Positions 25,345 to 35,018 of a DNA stretch of 64,000 nt are shown here, piece after piece. Under the pieces are notes generated by a model. It worked only from the letters and a program-made list of their open reading frames with translations. It was not told the DNA's origin and made no database searches. Source of the stretch: Veillonellaceae bacterium (GTDB lineage Bacteria; Bacillota_C; Negativicutes; UBA1444); NCBI GenBank assembly GCA_012798135.1, contig JAAZNU010000019.1, forward strand, positions 16,583 through 80,582, given 5' to 3'. Within the stretch, counting starts at the first letter, position 1, and every line of letters begins with the position of its first letter. Position numbers and translations under genes: made by a program.

Positions 25345-26355
25345 CTATTTCATGTTGACGATTTTGTTGTACAAAGCCTTTTGATCTGCGTCAAATTTGG
25401 CTAGCACCGCATCTTTCGATTTGGCCTGGAAGGCCGCCATATCGACGTCGACAAAGGTCATTTTGCTTTTCAGGAAAGTTTCCAGGGCTTTTTCATCTTT
25501 GACGAACAATTCATTTTCATATTTCTGCATTTCTTTGGCAGCGTCCAGAATGACTTTTTGCAGGTCTTCCGGCAAAGATTTGAAGCGTTTTTCGCCGATG
25601 CAGACATAGATCCAGGAGCGGACGTGACTGGTTTTGTTCAGGTATTTCTGGACTTCAAAGAAGTTGGCGCTTTTGATCAGGGCATAGGGGTTTTCCTGGC
25701 CGTCGATGGCGCCTTGCTGCAGACTGGTGAATACTTCCGAGAAGGCCATCGGGATCGGTTTGGCGCCGAGGGCCTGCCAAGTGTCGACGAACAGCGGGAC
25801 GTTGGGAACGCGGACTTTGAGGCCTTTCAAGTCGTCCGGAGTTTTAATGGGGCGATTCGAGGTCAGGTCGCGGGGTCCTCGCTCAAAGTAGGCAATGGGT
25901 CGAATCTTGACTTTTTCGAGAACCTGGGCTTCGATTTCTTTGCCGATTTCGCCGCCGGCCACTTTATGCAACTGGGCGGAATCGCGCAACAGGTAGGGAG
26001 TCGCCATCAAAATTGTTTTGCTGGCGCCGAACGTGGTCAACGTTTCACCGAAAATGCCGATGTCGGCGGTGCCGTTCTGAATGCTGGTGACCAGATCTTT
26101 TTCTTTACCGAGCTGTTCGTTGGGATAGACTTTGACCTCAATACGGCCTTTGGAATTTTTCTCGACGATTTCTTTAAATTTCAGTGCGCCGAGATGCCAA
26201 GTGTTCTTTTCATCCGCCAGGTGACCGAATTTCAGGGTGATTTTGTCCGGGGTTTTGGGCGCATCCGCTTTTTTGGCGCCGCCGCCGCAACCTGCGGATA
26301 CGAGGAGGGCGAGGCCAAGTACAGCTACACTCGCCAGTTTGACCATCTGTTTCAT
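25345..26355 (-). CDS. dctP: TRAP transporter substrate-binding lipoprotein DctP
   Basis: 336 aa; start MKQMVKLA at 26355, signal peptide with lipobox VSAGC, so a lipoprotein receptor. Typical DctP stretches: IFGETLTTFGASK, GLKVRVPNVPLFVDTWQALGAKP with the carboxylate-contacting Arg, and DGQENPYAL. The long in-frame extension up to 26586 is not protein-like and covers the promoter region. Supplies the TRAP pair encoded downstream. Overall pattern resembles C4-dicarboxylate/sugar-acid receptors; ligand unknown. Confidence 0.93.
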   Translation of the reverse strand: MKQMVKLASVAVLGLALLVSAGCGGGAKKADAPKTPDKITLKFGHLADEKNTWHLGALKFKEIVEKNSKGRIEVKVYPNEQLGKEKDLVTSIQNGTADIGIFGETLTTFGASKTILMATPYLLRDSAQLHKVAGGEIGKEIEAQVLEKVKIRPIAYFERGPRDLTSNRPIKTPDDLKGLKVRVPNVPLFVDTWQALGAKPIPMAFSEVFTSLQQGAIDGQENPYALIKSANFFEVQKYLNKTSHVRSWIYVCIGEKRFKSLPEDLQKVILDAAKEMQKYENELFVKDEKALETFLKSKMTFVDVDMAAFQAKSKDAVLAKFDADQKALYNKIVNMK

Positions 26356-26631
26356 GCGTTCACGGTCCTTTCCTTTTTTGAATTTCCCGTACTTATTGTC
26401 ACACTGCCGGGCAGTGGACCGGGCGGATTTCAGATACCTACCATAATTCGATTTAGGAGCACGGATTCCTGCTGCGACGACGGAAAAAATTACGCTATTT
26501 GTGATAGGCGGTAGCCTGCATCCGGAGTTTCGACTGATATGTCCTATAATGCGGTCCGCTGAAATGATATAATGGATCTTGCTCAAGGGCTTCCGTCAAT
26601 GCGCAACCAATGTCGGTAAGAAGGAGAATCC

Positions 26632-27801
26632 ATGCAAACTTCATTTGAACAGCTTGGCCTTGATAAAAGGCTGATCGCCGGTCTTGCCAAAACCGCGATT
26701 ACCGTTCCGACTCCAGTTCAGACGGCAACAATACCGGCGATTTTGAACGGCCAGGATGCTATCGGCGACTCCGCCACGGGAACCGGCAAAACCTTGGCCT
26801 ATCTGCTGCCCTTGTTTCAGAAGGTTGTAATTGACCGGCGGGAGGTTCAGGGGATCATTCTGGCGCCGACGCATGAGCTGGTCATGCAGATTTTTCAACA
26901 GGCCGAGTTGTTGGCAAAAAATTCGGGAGTGCCTGTCGCAACGGCGGCCATCGTCGGCAATGCGAATGTGGTCCGGCAACTGGAGAAGCTCAAGGAAAAA
27001 CCGCATCTTTTGGTCGGTTCGGCCGGTCGCCTGTTGGAGTTGATCCAGAAACGAAAAATCAATGTCCAGACGGTCAAGACCATTGTGCTGGACGAAGCGG
27101 ATCGGTTGTTGGACGAAAAGAATCTGGCAACTGTGGCTGCTGTGATCAAAACAACCCAAAAGGATCGGCAACTGCTCCTGTTTTCGGCTACCATCAATGC
27201 CAAAACGATTGCCGTTGCCGGGCAATGGCTGAAAGAACCGTTTCAGGCCGAACTCCGTCAGGCGGCGCCGGTGCCGGCCGGAATCCTTCATATGTATTTT
27301 CCGACCGAGACCAGGGATAAAATTGCGGTTCTGCGCAAACTTTTGGCCAGTATCCGCGCGGAGCGATCATTGGTGTTCGTGAATACGGCCCCGGCCATTG
27401 CGGAGACCGTTTCCAAGCTTAATTTTCACGGGGTCGCCGCGGCCGGCCTCCACGGCAGCGCCGACAAGCGGGATCGTCAGCAAGCCCTGGCCGATTATCG
27501 CGCCGGGCGGGTTCGGGTACTGGTCGCGTCGGACCTGGCGGCCCGCGGCTTGGACATCGCCGATTTGGATAACGTCATCAACCTGGACTTGCCGGAAACT
27601 CCGGACGACTATCTGCACAGGGCGGGCCGGACCGGCCGGTGCGACGCACCGGGACGGGTTTTTTCGATTGTGGACCGCAGTGAACTTCGACAAATCCGGC
27701 AGCTGCAAAAAAAGTTGCGGATCGATATGGCCGCCAAACAAATGTCTTTCGGCAAGATTGTCGAAGCTTCGTTTCAACCGGCGGGAGCCAATAAGCAGTA
27801 G
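26632..27801 (+). CDS. DEAD-box ATP-dependent RNA helicase
   Basis: 389 aa, both RecA-like domains and almost no tail. Q-motif region (FEQLGLDKRLIAGL, TPVQTATIPAIL), Walker A ATGTGKT, DEAD in LDEADRLLDE, SAT in FSATI, and motif VI HRAGRTGR are in order. It unwinds short RNA duplexes, in bacteria usually in ribosome assembly, mRNA decay or cold response. No C-terminal RNA-binding domain such as DbpA or a basic tail is present, which makes it shorter than CshA. GAAGGAG precedes the ATG. Two TATAAT hexamers lie near 26542 and 26568 in the region shared with the divergent dctP. Confidence 0.93.
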   Translation: MQTSFEQLGLDKRLIAGLAKTAITVPTPVQTATIPAILNGQDAIGDSATGTGKTLAYLLPLFQKVVIDRREVQGIILAPTHELVMQIFQQAELLAKNSGVPVATAAIVGNANVVRQLEKLKEKPHLLVGSAGRLLELIQKRKINVQTVKTIVLDEADRLLDEKNLATVAAVIKTTQKDRQLLLFSATINAKTIAVAGQWLKEPFQAELRQAAPVPAGILHMYFPTETRDKIAVLRKLLASIRAERSLVFVNTAPAIAETVSKLNFHGVAAAGLHGSADKRDRQQALADYRAGRVRVLVASDLAARGLDIADLDNVINLDLPETPDDYLHRAGRTGRCDAPGRVFSIVDRSELRQIRQLQKKLRIDMAAKQMSFGKIVEASFQPAGANKQ

Positions 27802-27809
27802 GCAAAAAG

Positions 27810-27860
27810 AATGAGAAGGGGTGGTGCGGGATTGGTTACCCGGCACCACCCCTTCTCATT
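27810..27860. terminator. strong bidirectional terminator after the DEAD-box gene
   Basis: AATGAGAAGGGGTGGTGC (27810-27827) pairs perfectly with 27843-27860, extended by CGGG/CCCG. ATTTTT follows on the plus strand and TCTTTTT on the minus strand. It lies between the convergent helicase and GGDEF/HD-GYP genes. Confidence 0.93.
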
Positions 27861-27866
27861 GCATTT

Positions 27867-30320
27867 TTAGTGCTGGCCCAGTAAACGGGTAAAAGTATCG
27901 ACCAGTTCCGGGTCGAATTGAGTGCCGGCGCACCGCTGCAACTCGGCCGCCGCCACCGCCGGCGCCAGTGCCTTGCGGTATGGCCGGTCGCTGGTCATGG
28001 CGTCGAAGGCATCGGCAATCGCTAAGATTCGGCATTCCAGCGGAATGCTTTTCCCCTGGATTCCCAGCGGGTAACCTCGGCCGTTCCACCATTCCTGATG
28101 CTTGAGAATCCAGTCGGCAATCGGCATGAGATCCGGCGTGGAATTGGCGATGCGGTGACCGATTTCGCAGTGTTTCCGCATGATCTTCCATTCATCGTCG
28201 GTCAACGGGCCGGTCTTGAACAAGATGCGATCGGGGATTCCCACCTTGCCGATGTCGTGGAAATGAGCCAGCAGCCGCAAGTCGGGCAAATTGTGTTCCG
28301 GGACTGCCAGGGCCCGGGCAAATACTTCGACCAAATTTTGCAGTCGATCCCCATGCCCTTCCGTGATGAAATCCCGGGCTTCCAAAGCTTTGACCAAACC
28401 CTGAACGATGGCGCTGCGGGCGCTGTTTTTTTGATGCAGTTTTTCCCGGTACATATTGTTGTCCGCTTCCTTGAACAATGCGCTTATATCGACCGGCGCC
28501 CTTCGTCCGACGGCGTAGCCGAGGGACAGGCTGATGGGGCGGGTTGGCTGGTTGACATTATAGTCCTGCAGATTTTTTCTGATCTGGGAACAGGCCGCCA
28601 CCATGATTTTTTCAGAGCCGACGGGCAGCAACACGACAAATTCGTCGCCGCCGATCCGGGCGATGAGATCGCTGGGGCGGAAGGAAGCCCGCAAAATATC
28701 GGCCACGTTTTTCAGAATCGCATCGCCGGCATCGTGACCGAACGAGTCGTTCACGATTTTCAGCCCATCGACATCGCACATCAACAGGGACACTTGCGAA
28801 TCGCGCAACTTGCCGAACCGATGCATTTCTTCCTCGAAGAACGTCCGGTTGTAGCAATCCGTGAGTGCGTCATGCAAGCTCAAATGCTTCAACTGGTCTT
28901 CCATGCGTTTGCGGTCCGTAACATTGCGGCAGATCACCAAGGCTTCGTGCTTGCCGCTGGCGGCGATTCGCGTTTCGTAGTATTCAATTTCCCCGCCGTG
29001 GGGCAGTAAATATTCGACCTGTTGGAGTACGCCGGTGTCAAGGGCCCGGGAGATGAGGGAACGGAGAGAGGCAGCGATGGCGGAAGGAAAAATCTGCTCA
29101 ATGTTTTTGCCGATGAAAAAACTGCGCGGGAGGTTGAAGAACCCTTTGCCGGCATTGCAGTCTACGAATCTTCCTTTCTCATCTAAAACGAACATGGTGT
29201 CCGGAATGGCGTCGATCATGGCCTGCAGAGATTTTTCGGCGCTGCGGCGCTCAGCGAGTTCATGCGAATAGGACTCAAAGAGGTTGGCATTGTCGAGCGC
29301 GATGGAAGCCATTTCCGCAAAGGGCAACAGCGTTGCCAGTTCTTCTTCGCCAAATTTTCGATCAGAGTCGCAATACGTCACCCCGATGGTGCCGATCACT
29401 TTTGCGGCCGATTTCAATGGAACTTGCAGCACGGCTTGGATTTCATCGGATTGTACCGAATCGGGATTGCGGACTTTCCAGGCCGGATAATCGTTGATGG
29501 CCGCGGGGTTGCCAGTCCGGCGGACCAAGCCGACAATGCCGTGGGACGCCGAAATTTCCCGGCCGATATCGTGTTCATAGATGCCGAGACCATGCGTCCG
29601 CCGAAACACTTTGCCGGTTGCGTCCAATAGATAGATGAAGCCATGGTCGGTGCCGATTAATCGGGTAGCGTCGGCCACGATGGCGGATAAAACTTCATGG
29701 GGATTCTGGCGCTGCATCAGACCAATGGCGGTTTCCTGCAAGGAGAAAAGGATGGAGTTTTGCCGTCGGATTTTCGATTCTTTCGCCAACAATTCCTCGA
29801 ACTGCTGGCGCAGGTTTTCCTCGGACTGGCTCAACTCTTCGTTCGTGGCGGTCAATTCTTCATTGGCCGCCCGCAATTCCTCGTTCAGGCACTGTTCTTG
29901 CTGCTGACTGGTCAATATGGAATTTTCGGCGGCAACCGTGTCGGTGATGTCGCGGATAATGCTGACTACCGCCTCGAAGTCGGCTCCGTGCAGTTTCTGC
30001 GAACTGACTTCCACCGGAAATTGGTCGCCATTTTTGCGTTGGTGCATTGAGCGAAAAGATATTCCCTGGGTAAAAGCTGTAGTTAGCTGGGGCTGTACCA
30101 GGGAAACCTGATCCGGCGCCCGCAGATCCTGCACGGACATGGCAAGAAGTTCCGCCACAGTATGTCCATAGGCGTCCGTAGCGGCCTGATTGGCATAGAG
30201 GATTCGCGTATCCGCCGCGACAACCAACACAATGTCCCGGGCCTGGTTCAGAATATGCCGGAATGGCATGGAGTCGCCGAGGCTGGCGAGCGTCGCCGGT
30301 TGGTTGGACTGAATGTTCAT
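27867..30320 (-). CDS. PAS-GAF-PAS-GGDEF-HD-GYP signalling protein
   Basis: 817 aa, no clear membrane segment. Order: PAS (about 15-130), coiled coil (about 135-190, ENLRQQFEELLAKESKIRRQN), GAF (about 195-345), PAS (about 360-475), GGDEF (about 480-640) and HD-GYP (about 645-815). The diguanylate cyclase has the intact RIGGDEF motif and an RPSD inhibitory site five residues before it. The HD-GYP part has HFHDIGKVGIPD and NGRGYPLG, so hydrolysis of c-di-GMP is expected as well. A bifunctional c-di-GMP enzyme whose input domains sense an unknown signal. Monocistronic, ending at the terminator shared with the helicase. Confidence 0.93.
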   Translation of the reverse strand: MNIQSNQPATLASLGDSMPFRHILNQARDIVLVVAADTRILYANQAATDAYGHTVAELLAMSVQDLRAPDQVSLVQPQLTTAFTQGISFRSMHQRKNGDQFPVEVSSQKLHGADFEAVVSIIRDITDTVAAENSILTSQQQEQCLNEELRAANEELTATNEELSQSEENLRQQFEELLAKESKIRRQNSILFSLQETAIGLMQRQNPHEVLSAIVADATRLIGTDHGFIYLLDATGKVFRRTHGLGIYEHDIGREISASHGIVGLVRRTGNPAAINDYPAWKVRNPDSVQSDEIQAVLQVPLKSAAKVIGTIGVTYCDSDRKFGEEELATLLPFAEMASIALDNANLFESYSHELAERRSAEKSLQAMIDAIPDTMFVLDEKGRFVDCNAGKGFFNLPRSFFIGKNIEQIFPSAIAASLRSLISRALDTGVLQQVEYLLPHGGEIEYYETRIAASGKHEALVICRNVTDRKRMEDQLKHLSLHDALTDCYNRTFFEEEMHRFGKLRDSQVSLLMCDVDGLKIVNDSFGHDAGDAILKNVADILRASFRPSDLIARIGGDEFVVLLPVGSEKIMVAACSQIRKNLQDYNVNQPTRPISLSLGYAVGRRAPVDISALFKEADNNMYREKLHQKNSARSAIVQGLVKALEARDFITEGHGDRLQNLVEVFARALAVPEHNLPDLRLLAHFHDIGKVGIPDRILFKTGPLTDDEWKIMRKHCEIGHRIANSTPDLMPIADWILKHQEWWNGRGYPLGIQGKSIPLECRILAIADAFDAMTSDRPYRKALAPAVAAAELQRCAGTQFDPELVDTFTRLLGQH

Positions 30321-30529
30321 TGTATCACCCCATCAGGCAAAGTTTCGCCAACTGGCGGTAAGTCCGGCGCGCCGGGGGATTTTTATGGAATAATTCGACT
30401 AATTGCGATTTATCCCCTGCTATCAGGAATTTATTTGTCTATTTGAAAGGATTTTCTCCGACGGAGGTCAAATACAAATAACTAATAAACCGCGACATTA
30501 TGGATGCTCTACGGAAAGGGGAAAAGCAT

Positions 30530-31765
30530 ATGTACGCCATGGGAAACGTGACCCGCAACACGATCGCGATGGTATTGGCCGGCGGCAAGGGCGAACGCCT
30601 GGGGCAGATCACCACGAATCGGCCGAAACCTTGCGTCGATTTTGGCGGCAAATACAAGATTATTGATTTTGTTCTCAGCAACCTGTTTAATTCCGGCATC
30701 AAGCGGGTATATGTCCTGACCCAATACCGGGCCTATCCTCTGAATAAACATATCAAGGAATTTTGGTCGCGGATGGTGGGAATGGGCGAGTTTTTCGACA
30801 CCATTTCGCCGGAAACGAACAGCGAGAGCGAAGAATGGTTCAAGGGAACGGCAGACGCCATTTACCAGTTCCTGCGGTTCGTGGAGTCTACCGACGCCGA
30901 TTATGTGGCGATTTTTGGCGGTGACCACATTTATAAAATGGATATCAGTCAGATGATCAGTTACCATATCATGAACCGTGCCGACATCACTGTCGCTGCG
31001 CTGGAGGTTCCGGTCGCCGACGCCTCCCGGTTCGGTATCTTTGCCGTGGACGAGGACTATCGGGTCAGCTCGTTTGAGGAAAAACCGGTGAACCCCCAGT
31101 GCATTCCGGAACGAGATACTTGCTTCGCCTCGATGGGGAACTACATATTTTCCACCCGTAAATTGATCGAGGTGTTGAAGGAAGGAAAGAAAAAACACGC
31201 GGACCTGGACTTTGGCAAGCATGTCATTCCGATGATGCTGGCCAATGGCGACCGCGTGTTCACGTATAATTTCACGGACAACATGATCCCCGGCATGAAG
31301 CCGGAGGAGCGGGGTTATTGGAAAGATGTAGGTACTATCGATTCCTATTACGAGGCCAATATGGACCTGGTGAATGTGGCTCCGCAATTGAATCTGTACA
31401 ACTACCGCTGGCCGATCCTGACGAATCAGGGGAATCTGCCGCCGGCGAAAACCGTCTTTGACGAAGAAGGGCGCCGGGGCGAAAATATCAGTTCGTATGT
31501 CTGCGGTGGTTGTATCACTAGCGGCAGTACGGTGCGCCGCTCCATCATCGGACCACGGTGCAAGATAAACAGTTACAGCCTGGTGGAAGACTCCATTCTG
31601 TTCAACAGTGTGGAAATCGGCCGACATGTCAGAATCAAGCGGGCGATCATCGACGAAGGCCTGCGGATTCCGGAAGGAATGGAGATCGGCTTTAATCATG
31701 AAGCCGACAGGGCCCGCGGTTATACCGTGACGGATTCTGGTATTGTTATCGTGACCAAACCTTAA
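30530..31765 (+). CDS. glgC: glucose-1-phosphate adenylyltransferase
   Basis: 411 aa, ADP-glucose pyrophosphorylase, which makes ADP-glucose from ATP and glucose-1-phosphate for glycogen. Nucleotidyltransferase motif GGKGERLGQITTNRPKP, then GTADAIYQF, FGGDHIYKMD, FEEKP and PGMKPEERGYWKDVGTIDSYYEAN, and a left-handed beta-helix end (RRSIIGPRCKINSYSLVEDS). ATG 30530 has AAAGGGG upstream. No glgA, glgB, glgD or glgP is in the window, so the gene is isolated from other glycogen genes. It is convergent with the P-loop gene at 31773, with a gap of only seven bases. Confidence 0.93.
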   Translation: MYAMGNVTRNTIAMVLAGGKGERLGQITTNRPKPCVDFGGKYKIIDFVLSNLFNSGIKRVYVLTQYRAYPLNKHIKEFWSRMVGMGEFFDTISPETNSESEEWFKGTADAIYQFLRFVESTDADYVAIFGGDHIYKMDISQMISYHIMNRADITVAALEVPVADASRFGIFAVDEDYRVSSFEEKPVNPQCIPERDTCFASMGNYIFSTRKLIEVLKEGKKKHADLDFGKHVIPMMLANGDRVFTYNFTDNMIPGMKPEERGYWKDVGTIDSYYEANMDLVNVAPQLNLYNYRWPILTNQGNLPPAKTVFDEEGRRGENISSYVCGGCITSGSTVRRSIIGPRCKINSYSLVEDSILFNSVEIGRHVRIKRAIIDEGLRIPEGMEIGFNHEADRARGYTVTDSGIVIVTKP

Positions 31766-31772
31766 TAATTGC

Positions 31773-33545
31773 TCAGGAGCGGCTGCGGATCATGGCCAAC
31801 AGTGCTGCCGCCGCTTCTTCGGGGCCTTGTTGCTCCCAGCCCGAAATGCTCAGACGGGTTCGCATCTGGCCGACGAAAATTCCGGCAGCCGCAAAGGCCC
31901 GGAAGTATCGCTCGGCCAGTTTGTCATGTATGGACTGATACTGCATGGGCCCAAAGACATTGGCGAAATAGCAGTGAGTCAGGCCGGTGGAGGAGGTAGT
32001 GCCCTTGCTCATGGAAGCACCGGCGCGGAAAATTGGCAAGGCCTGGTCGGTGGACTCGAATTGCTGCAATACCGGCGTAGTCGGGCCGACATGATCGAAG
32101 TTATTGCAATAGAGAACGATGTCGATGGGATAGCCCCGCACTACGTGACGATAGGTGGTGACCGGCACCACGATGCGGGCATTGACCTGGCCGGCGTTGA
32201 GCATGATCGTGCGGTCGATCTGTCCAAAGGCGTAACCGGGCGGCAAATCATCGAGACGGACGAAAGCGCCGACTTCGGTGCCGTAGCCGAGTACCCGGCC
32301 CCGTTCGTCGATATCCAGTGAACCCATGTCATCAGCAATGACAATAACATCCTGGATTTCGTCGGCGCCCAAAATGCGGAACGCCTCCAGGGTTTCCGAC
32401 TTGCCGGCGCCGGTATCGCCCATGACCAGAATGGTCGACCTTTTGCCGCCCTTCAGCGTGATCTGAAACAGCGCGCCATGGAACGGCAGGCGGTTTCCCT
32501 TCATCACGCAGATGTTGTGCAGGGTCAGGGCCATTTTTTTCAGATAGCCGAAATAGCCGAATTCCGGGCGGCCCGGAATGGCGCCAATCAGCATTCCGTT
32601 GTCTTCGTCGTCATAAAACACCGTGGGGAAAACGCCATAGCCGTCCAGGGACTGTCCCGGCGCGCCATACAGGAACACCGCGTCGGGCCGTTGACGATCC
32701 AAGGCCTGGTCGTCCGCCAACTCGAACAGGTTGGCCAGGGTGAAGCCCAGCTCGTAAAACATTTCATGAAAGTAAATATTGATCAGCATCTTGCCGACCC
32801 GGGCCGGATAGCAGAGCCATTCGCCCGGATCCAGCGGCATATTTTCGAGCGGGTTCCGGGATATTCGTTCAAAACTGCCGGTGCGTTTGTTCATGGGCGG
32901 ATTGATGACAACCGGTGGATACATCATCACATCCCGGATGAGGGGGATTTCGTTCAGCACTTCGTATCCGGACGGATAGGCGAACGATTTTTTGTCGATG
33001 ATGGCGGAAAAGCCGGCGCCGGCGCTGACCTGACGGTAAATGTTGGGGTGCAGGCCGCTGATGTTGGCGTCGACATCCCGAAATGTATGCCTGATAACGT
33101 GCATCAACTGCTCGGCGCTCGTCTGAAAGGTGCGGTAGGGCCGGTGGTTCAAAGCATCGTCACTGGAGTCGCAAATCAGGAAGCGATCAAAACTGCGCCA
33201 AAAGTCGTAGACATAAAATACGAATTCCGCCAGCAAGTCCGGATTTTTGGTGAACTGACGGGAACCGGGCAGCAGTTGCTCCACTTGATGAATGGGCATT
33301 TTGGTCAGGTATTGGATGGTTTCCAGCAACTGTGAAAATTCGTCGGCGGAAATATGCCGTTTGTCCGGGAACATGTCCAGCAACCGGGACTGGCGACGGC
33401 CCAGCTCGGCCAGAACCTGTTTCAGAATCCGACGGAACAATTCGCTGCCCAGCAGTTCTTCCGATGTTTCGCAAACCCGGTCCTTTAAACGGATCACGAC
33501 TTTGCGGTCGAATACTTTACTTGATAAAATGTTAATGATACTCAC
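31773..33545 (-). CDS. HPr kinase/PEP carboxykinase-like P-loop protein of unknown function
   Basis: 590 aa. Residues 350-410 carry an HPrK/PEPCK-type nucleotide site: LPFHGALF, Walker A GDTGAGKSE (376-384) and IADDMG (about 403-408), very like the HprK pattern HG...GxSGxGKSE...ADD. HprK itself is about 310 aa and PckA has a different P-loop (GLSGTGKT), so this is a longer, separate family; some databases call such proteins phosphoenolpyruvate carboxykinase. The first 340 residues are alpha/beta without a motif I recognise; a patch PPVVINPPMNKRTGSF lies at 211-225. The GTG start has a weak AAAAGG site. Possibly a protein or small-molecule kinase; substrate unknown. Confidence 0.75.
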   Translation of the reverse strand: MSIINILSSKVFDRKVVIRLKDRVCETSEELLGSELFRRILKQVLAELGRRQSRLLDMFPDKRHISADEFSQLLETIQYLTKMPIHQVEQLLPGSRQFTKNPDLLAEFVFYVYDFWRSFDRFLICDSSDDALNHRPYRTFQTSAEQLMHVIRHTFRDVDANISGLHPNIYRQVSAGAGFSAIIDKKSFAYPSGYEVLNEIPLIRDVMMYPPVVINPPMNKRTGSFERISRNPLENMPLDPGEWLCYPARVGKMLINIYFHEMFYELGFTLANLFELADDQALDRQRPDAVFLYGAPGQSLDGYGVFPTVFYDDEDNGMLIGAIPGRPEFGYFGYLKKMALTLHNICVMKGNRLPFHGALFQITLKGGKRSTILVMGDTGAGKSETLEAFRILGADEIQDVIVIADDMGSLDIDERGRVLGYGTEVGAFVRLDDLPPGYAFGQIDRTIMLNAGQVNARIVVPVTTYRHVVRGYPIDIVLYCNNFDHVGPTTPVLQQFESTDQALPIFRAGASMSKGTTSSTGLTHCYFANVFGPMQYQSIHDKLAERYFRAFAAAGIFVGQMRTRLSISGWEQQGPEEAAAALLAMIRSRS

Positions 33546-33733
33546 GCCTTTTCTTTTGATAATTACCGCAGTTTTTCCTCATGCAGTATTCGCTGCAGCA
33601 AGCTCACTGTTTGAATATTTACACTTTGCCAAAATTATGGCCGCGAAAATAGCAGCATTGTTAAGTATTGGCTGTTGATCGGGAAAATCCTGTCGATTTG
33701 AAAAATAATGTGCATGAATTTTGGAGGGATTAT

Positions 33734-34999
33734 ATGGTTGCTCGCCGCTGGCCGCGCCGGCTGACCGGAATCATACTGCTGTTCTTGCTGTGTTGCGGGA
33801 GCATAGCCGACGCCCTGTCGGCGGAACCGGACCATATCACCCTGACTTGGGAGGGCGATCCACGGACCAGCCAAACGATTACCTGGCGCACGGACGTGTC
33901 GGCGCCGGCCGGGCAGATTCGGACCTGGGAAGCGGGATCGGGGGCTGCCGACTCGGCGACGTTGCTGGTGTTGCCGGCGACAACCCGGCTTTTGGCAACC
34001 GAGGACGCTGACATGAAACTGCATACAATAACCGTGTCCGGCCTGAAACCCGGCACACTCTACCAGTATCAGGTCGGCGGCGGGGATGCCTGGGCCGGAC
34101 CCTATTCCTTCAAAACGGCGCCGCTAAAGCCTGAACCGTTTTACTTCGTAATTTTCGGCGATTCGCAAAGTCTGGATTACAATGTATGGCGCGGGACTCT
34201 GTGGCAGGCATATCGGGACAATCCAGCGGCCGCATTTTTTATCAGCATGGGCGACCTGGTGGACGTGGGACAGGACTATGCGGAATGGGAAGCCTGGTTC
34301 GCCGCAACGGCCGGTGTGATGGAATCATGGCCGATTCTGCCGGTGGTCGGCAATCATGAGTGCTATACCCCCGAACGGGTTTTCTCCCGCCCGCGGTATT
34401 TTACCGCGCAGTTCAGCGTGCCGGAAAATGGCCCGGCCGGGTTGGAACGGCAGGTGTATTCCTTTGATTACGGCGAGGTTCATTTTGTTGTACTGGACTC
34501 ACAGGCGGGAGAGCAGAAGCAGTTTTTGCCGGATCTGCTGGAGCAGCAGCGGCAATGGTTGGCGCAGGACTTGGCCGGAACGGACCGAAAGTGGAAAGTG
34601 GCGCTCATTCACCGCCCGCTGTTCGGCAATAAGCCCAATGGCGTGAATGAACAACTGCGGCAGGTATTTGCGCCATTGTTCGCCGAATATAAAGTGGATG
34701 TGGTGTTCACGGCCCACGACCATGTGATCGCCCGGACGGCGCCGATCAACGCGGACGCAGCGACGGCGCCGCCAGGGTCCGGGACGATCCATGCGGCGAC
34801 CGGGCGTAGCGGCACGAAGACGTATCAAAATGTCGACGCCAAAGAGTGGGACGCCTTTTTTGAAAATCCGGCGGACGAGCCAAACTATCTGGTGGTGGCA
34901 GTGACCGGAAACGCACTGAAAGTCCGGACGATCAGCGTAAGCGGCTCGGTGGTTGACGAATGGGCAGTTGAAAAAAATGTTCCCCAGGCAACGGAATGA
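33734..34999 (+). CDS. exported purple-acid-phosphatase-like metallophosphoesterase
   Basis: 421 aa. Twin-Arg-containing signal region (RRWPRRLTGIILLFLL) and likely cleavage near ALSA, so exported. Residues 30-130 form a fibronectin-III-like domain typical of purple acid phosphatases (ITLTWEGDP, LKPGTLYQYQVG). The catalytic domain has FGDSQ, GDLVD, VGNHE, IHRPLFG and TAHDHV, which supply the dinuclear metal ligands. Expected to hydrolyse phosphate esters outside the cytoplasm. ATG 33734 has GGAGGG five bases upstream. First gene of a probable operon with the GGDEF/EAL gene, 19 bases downstream. Confidence 0.9.
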   Translation: MVARRWPRRLTGIILLFLLCCGSIADALSAEPDHITLTWEGDPRTSQTITWRTDVSAPAGQIRTWEAGSGAADSATLLVLPATTRLLATEDADMKLHTITVSGLKPGTLYQYQVGGGDAWAGPYSFKTAPLKPEPFYFVIFGDSQSLDYNVWRGTLWQAYRDNPAAAFFISMGDLVDVGQDYAEWEAWFAATAGVMESWPILPVVGNHECYTPERVFSRPRYFTAQFSVPENGPAGLERQVYSFDYGEVHFVVLDSQAGEQKQFLPDLLEQQRQWLAQDLAGTDRKWKVALIHRPLFGNKPNGVNEQLRQVFAPLFAEYKVDVVFTAHDHVIARTAPINADAATAPPGSGTIHAATGRSGTKTYQNVDAKEWDAFFENPADEPNYLVVAVTGNALKVRTISVSGSVVDEWAVEKNVPQATE

Positions 35000-35018
35000 G
35001 CGCGAGGAGAGACAACAC

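Noticed and set aside
26356..26631. sigma-54 promoter for the dctP at 25345
   Set aside because: No GG-N10-GC pair in a TGGCA/TTGC context on the minus strand; only ordinary TATAAT hexamers toward the helicase.
30321..30529. c-di-GMP riboswitch between the GGDEF/HD-GYP gene and glgC
   Set aside because: No GEMM core; only a tiny CTCCGACGGAG hairpin and A/T-rich sequence. I see nothing else supported there.
30509..31699. 396-aa minus-strand ORF over glgC
   Set aside because: Lies fully opposite glgC, whose motifs are intact; no start signal.
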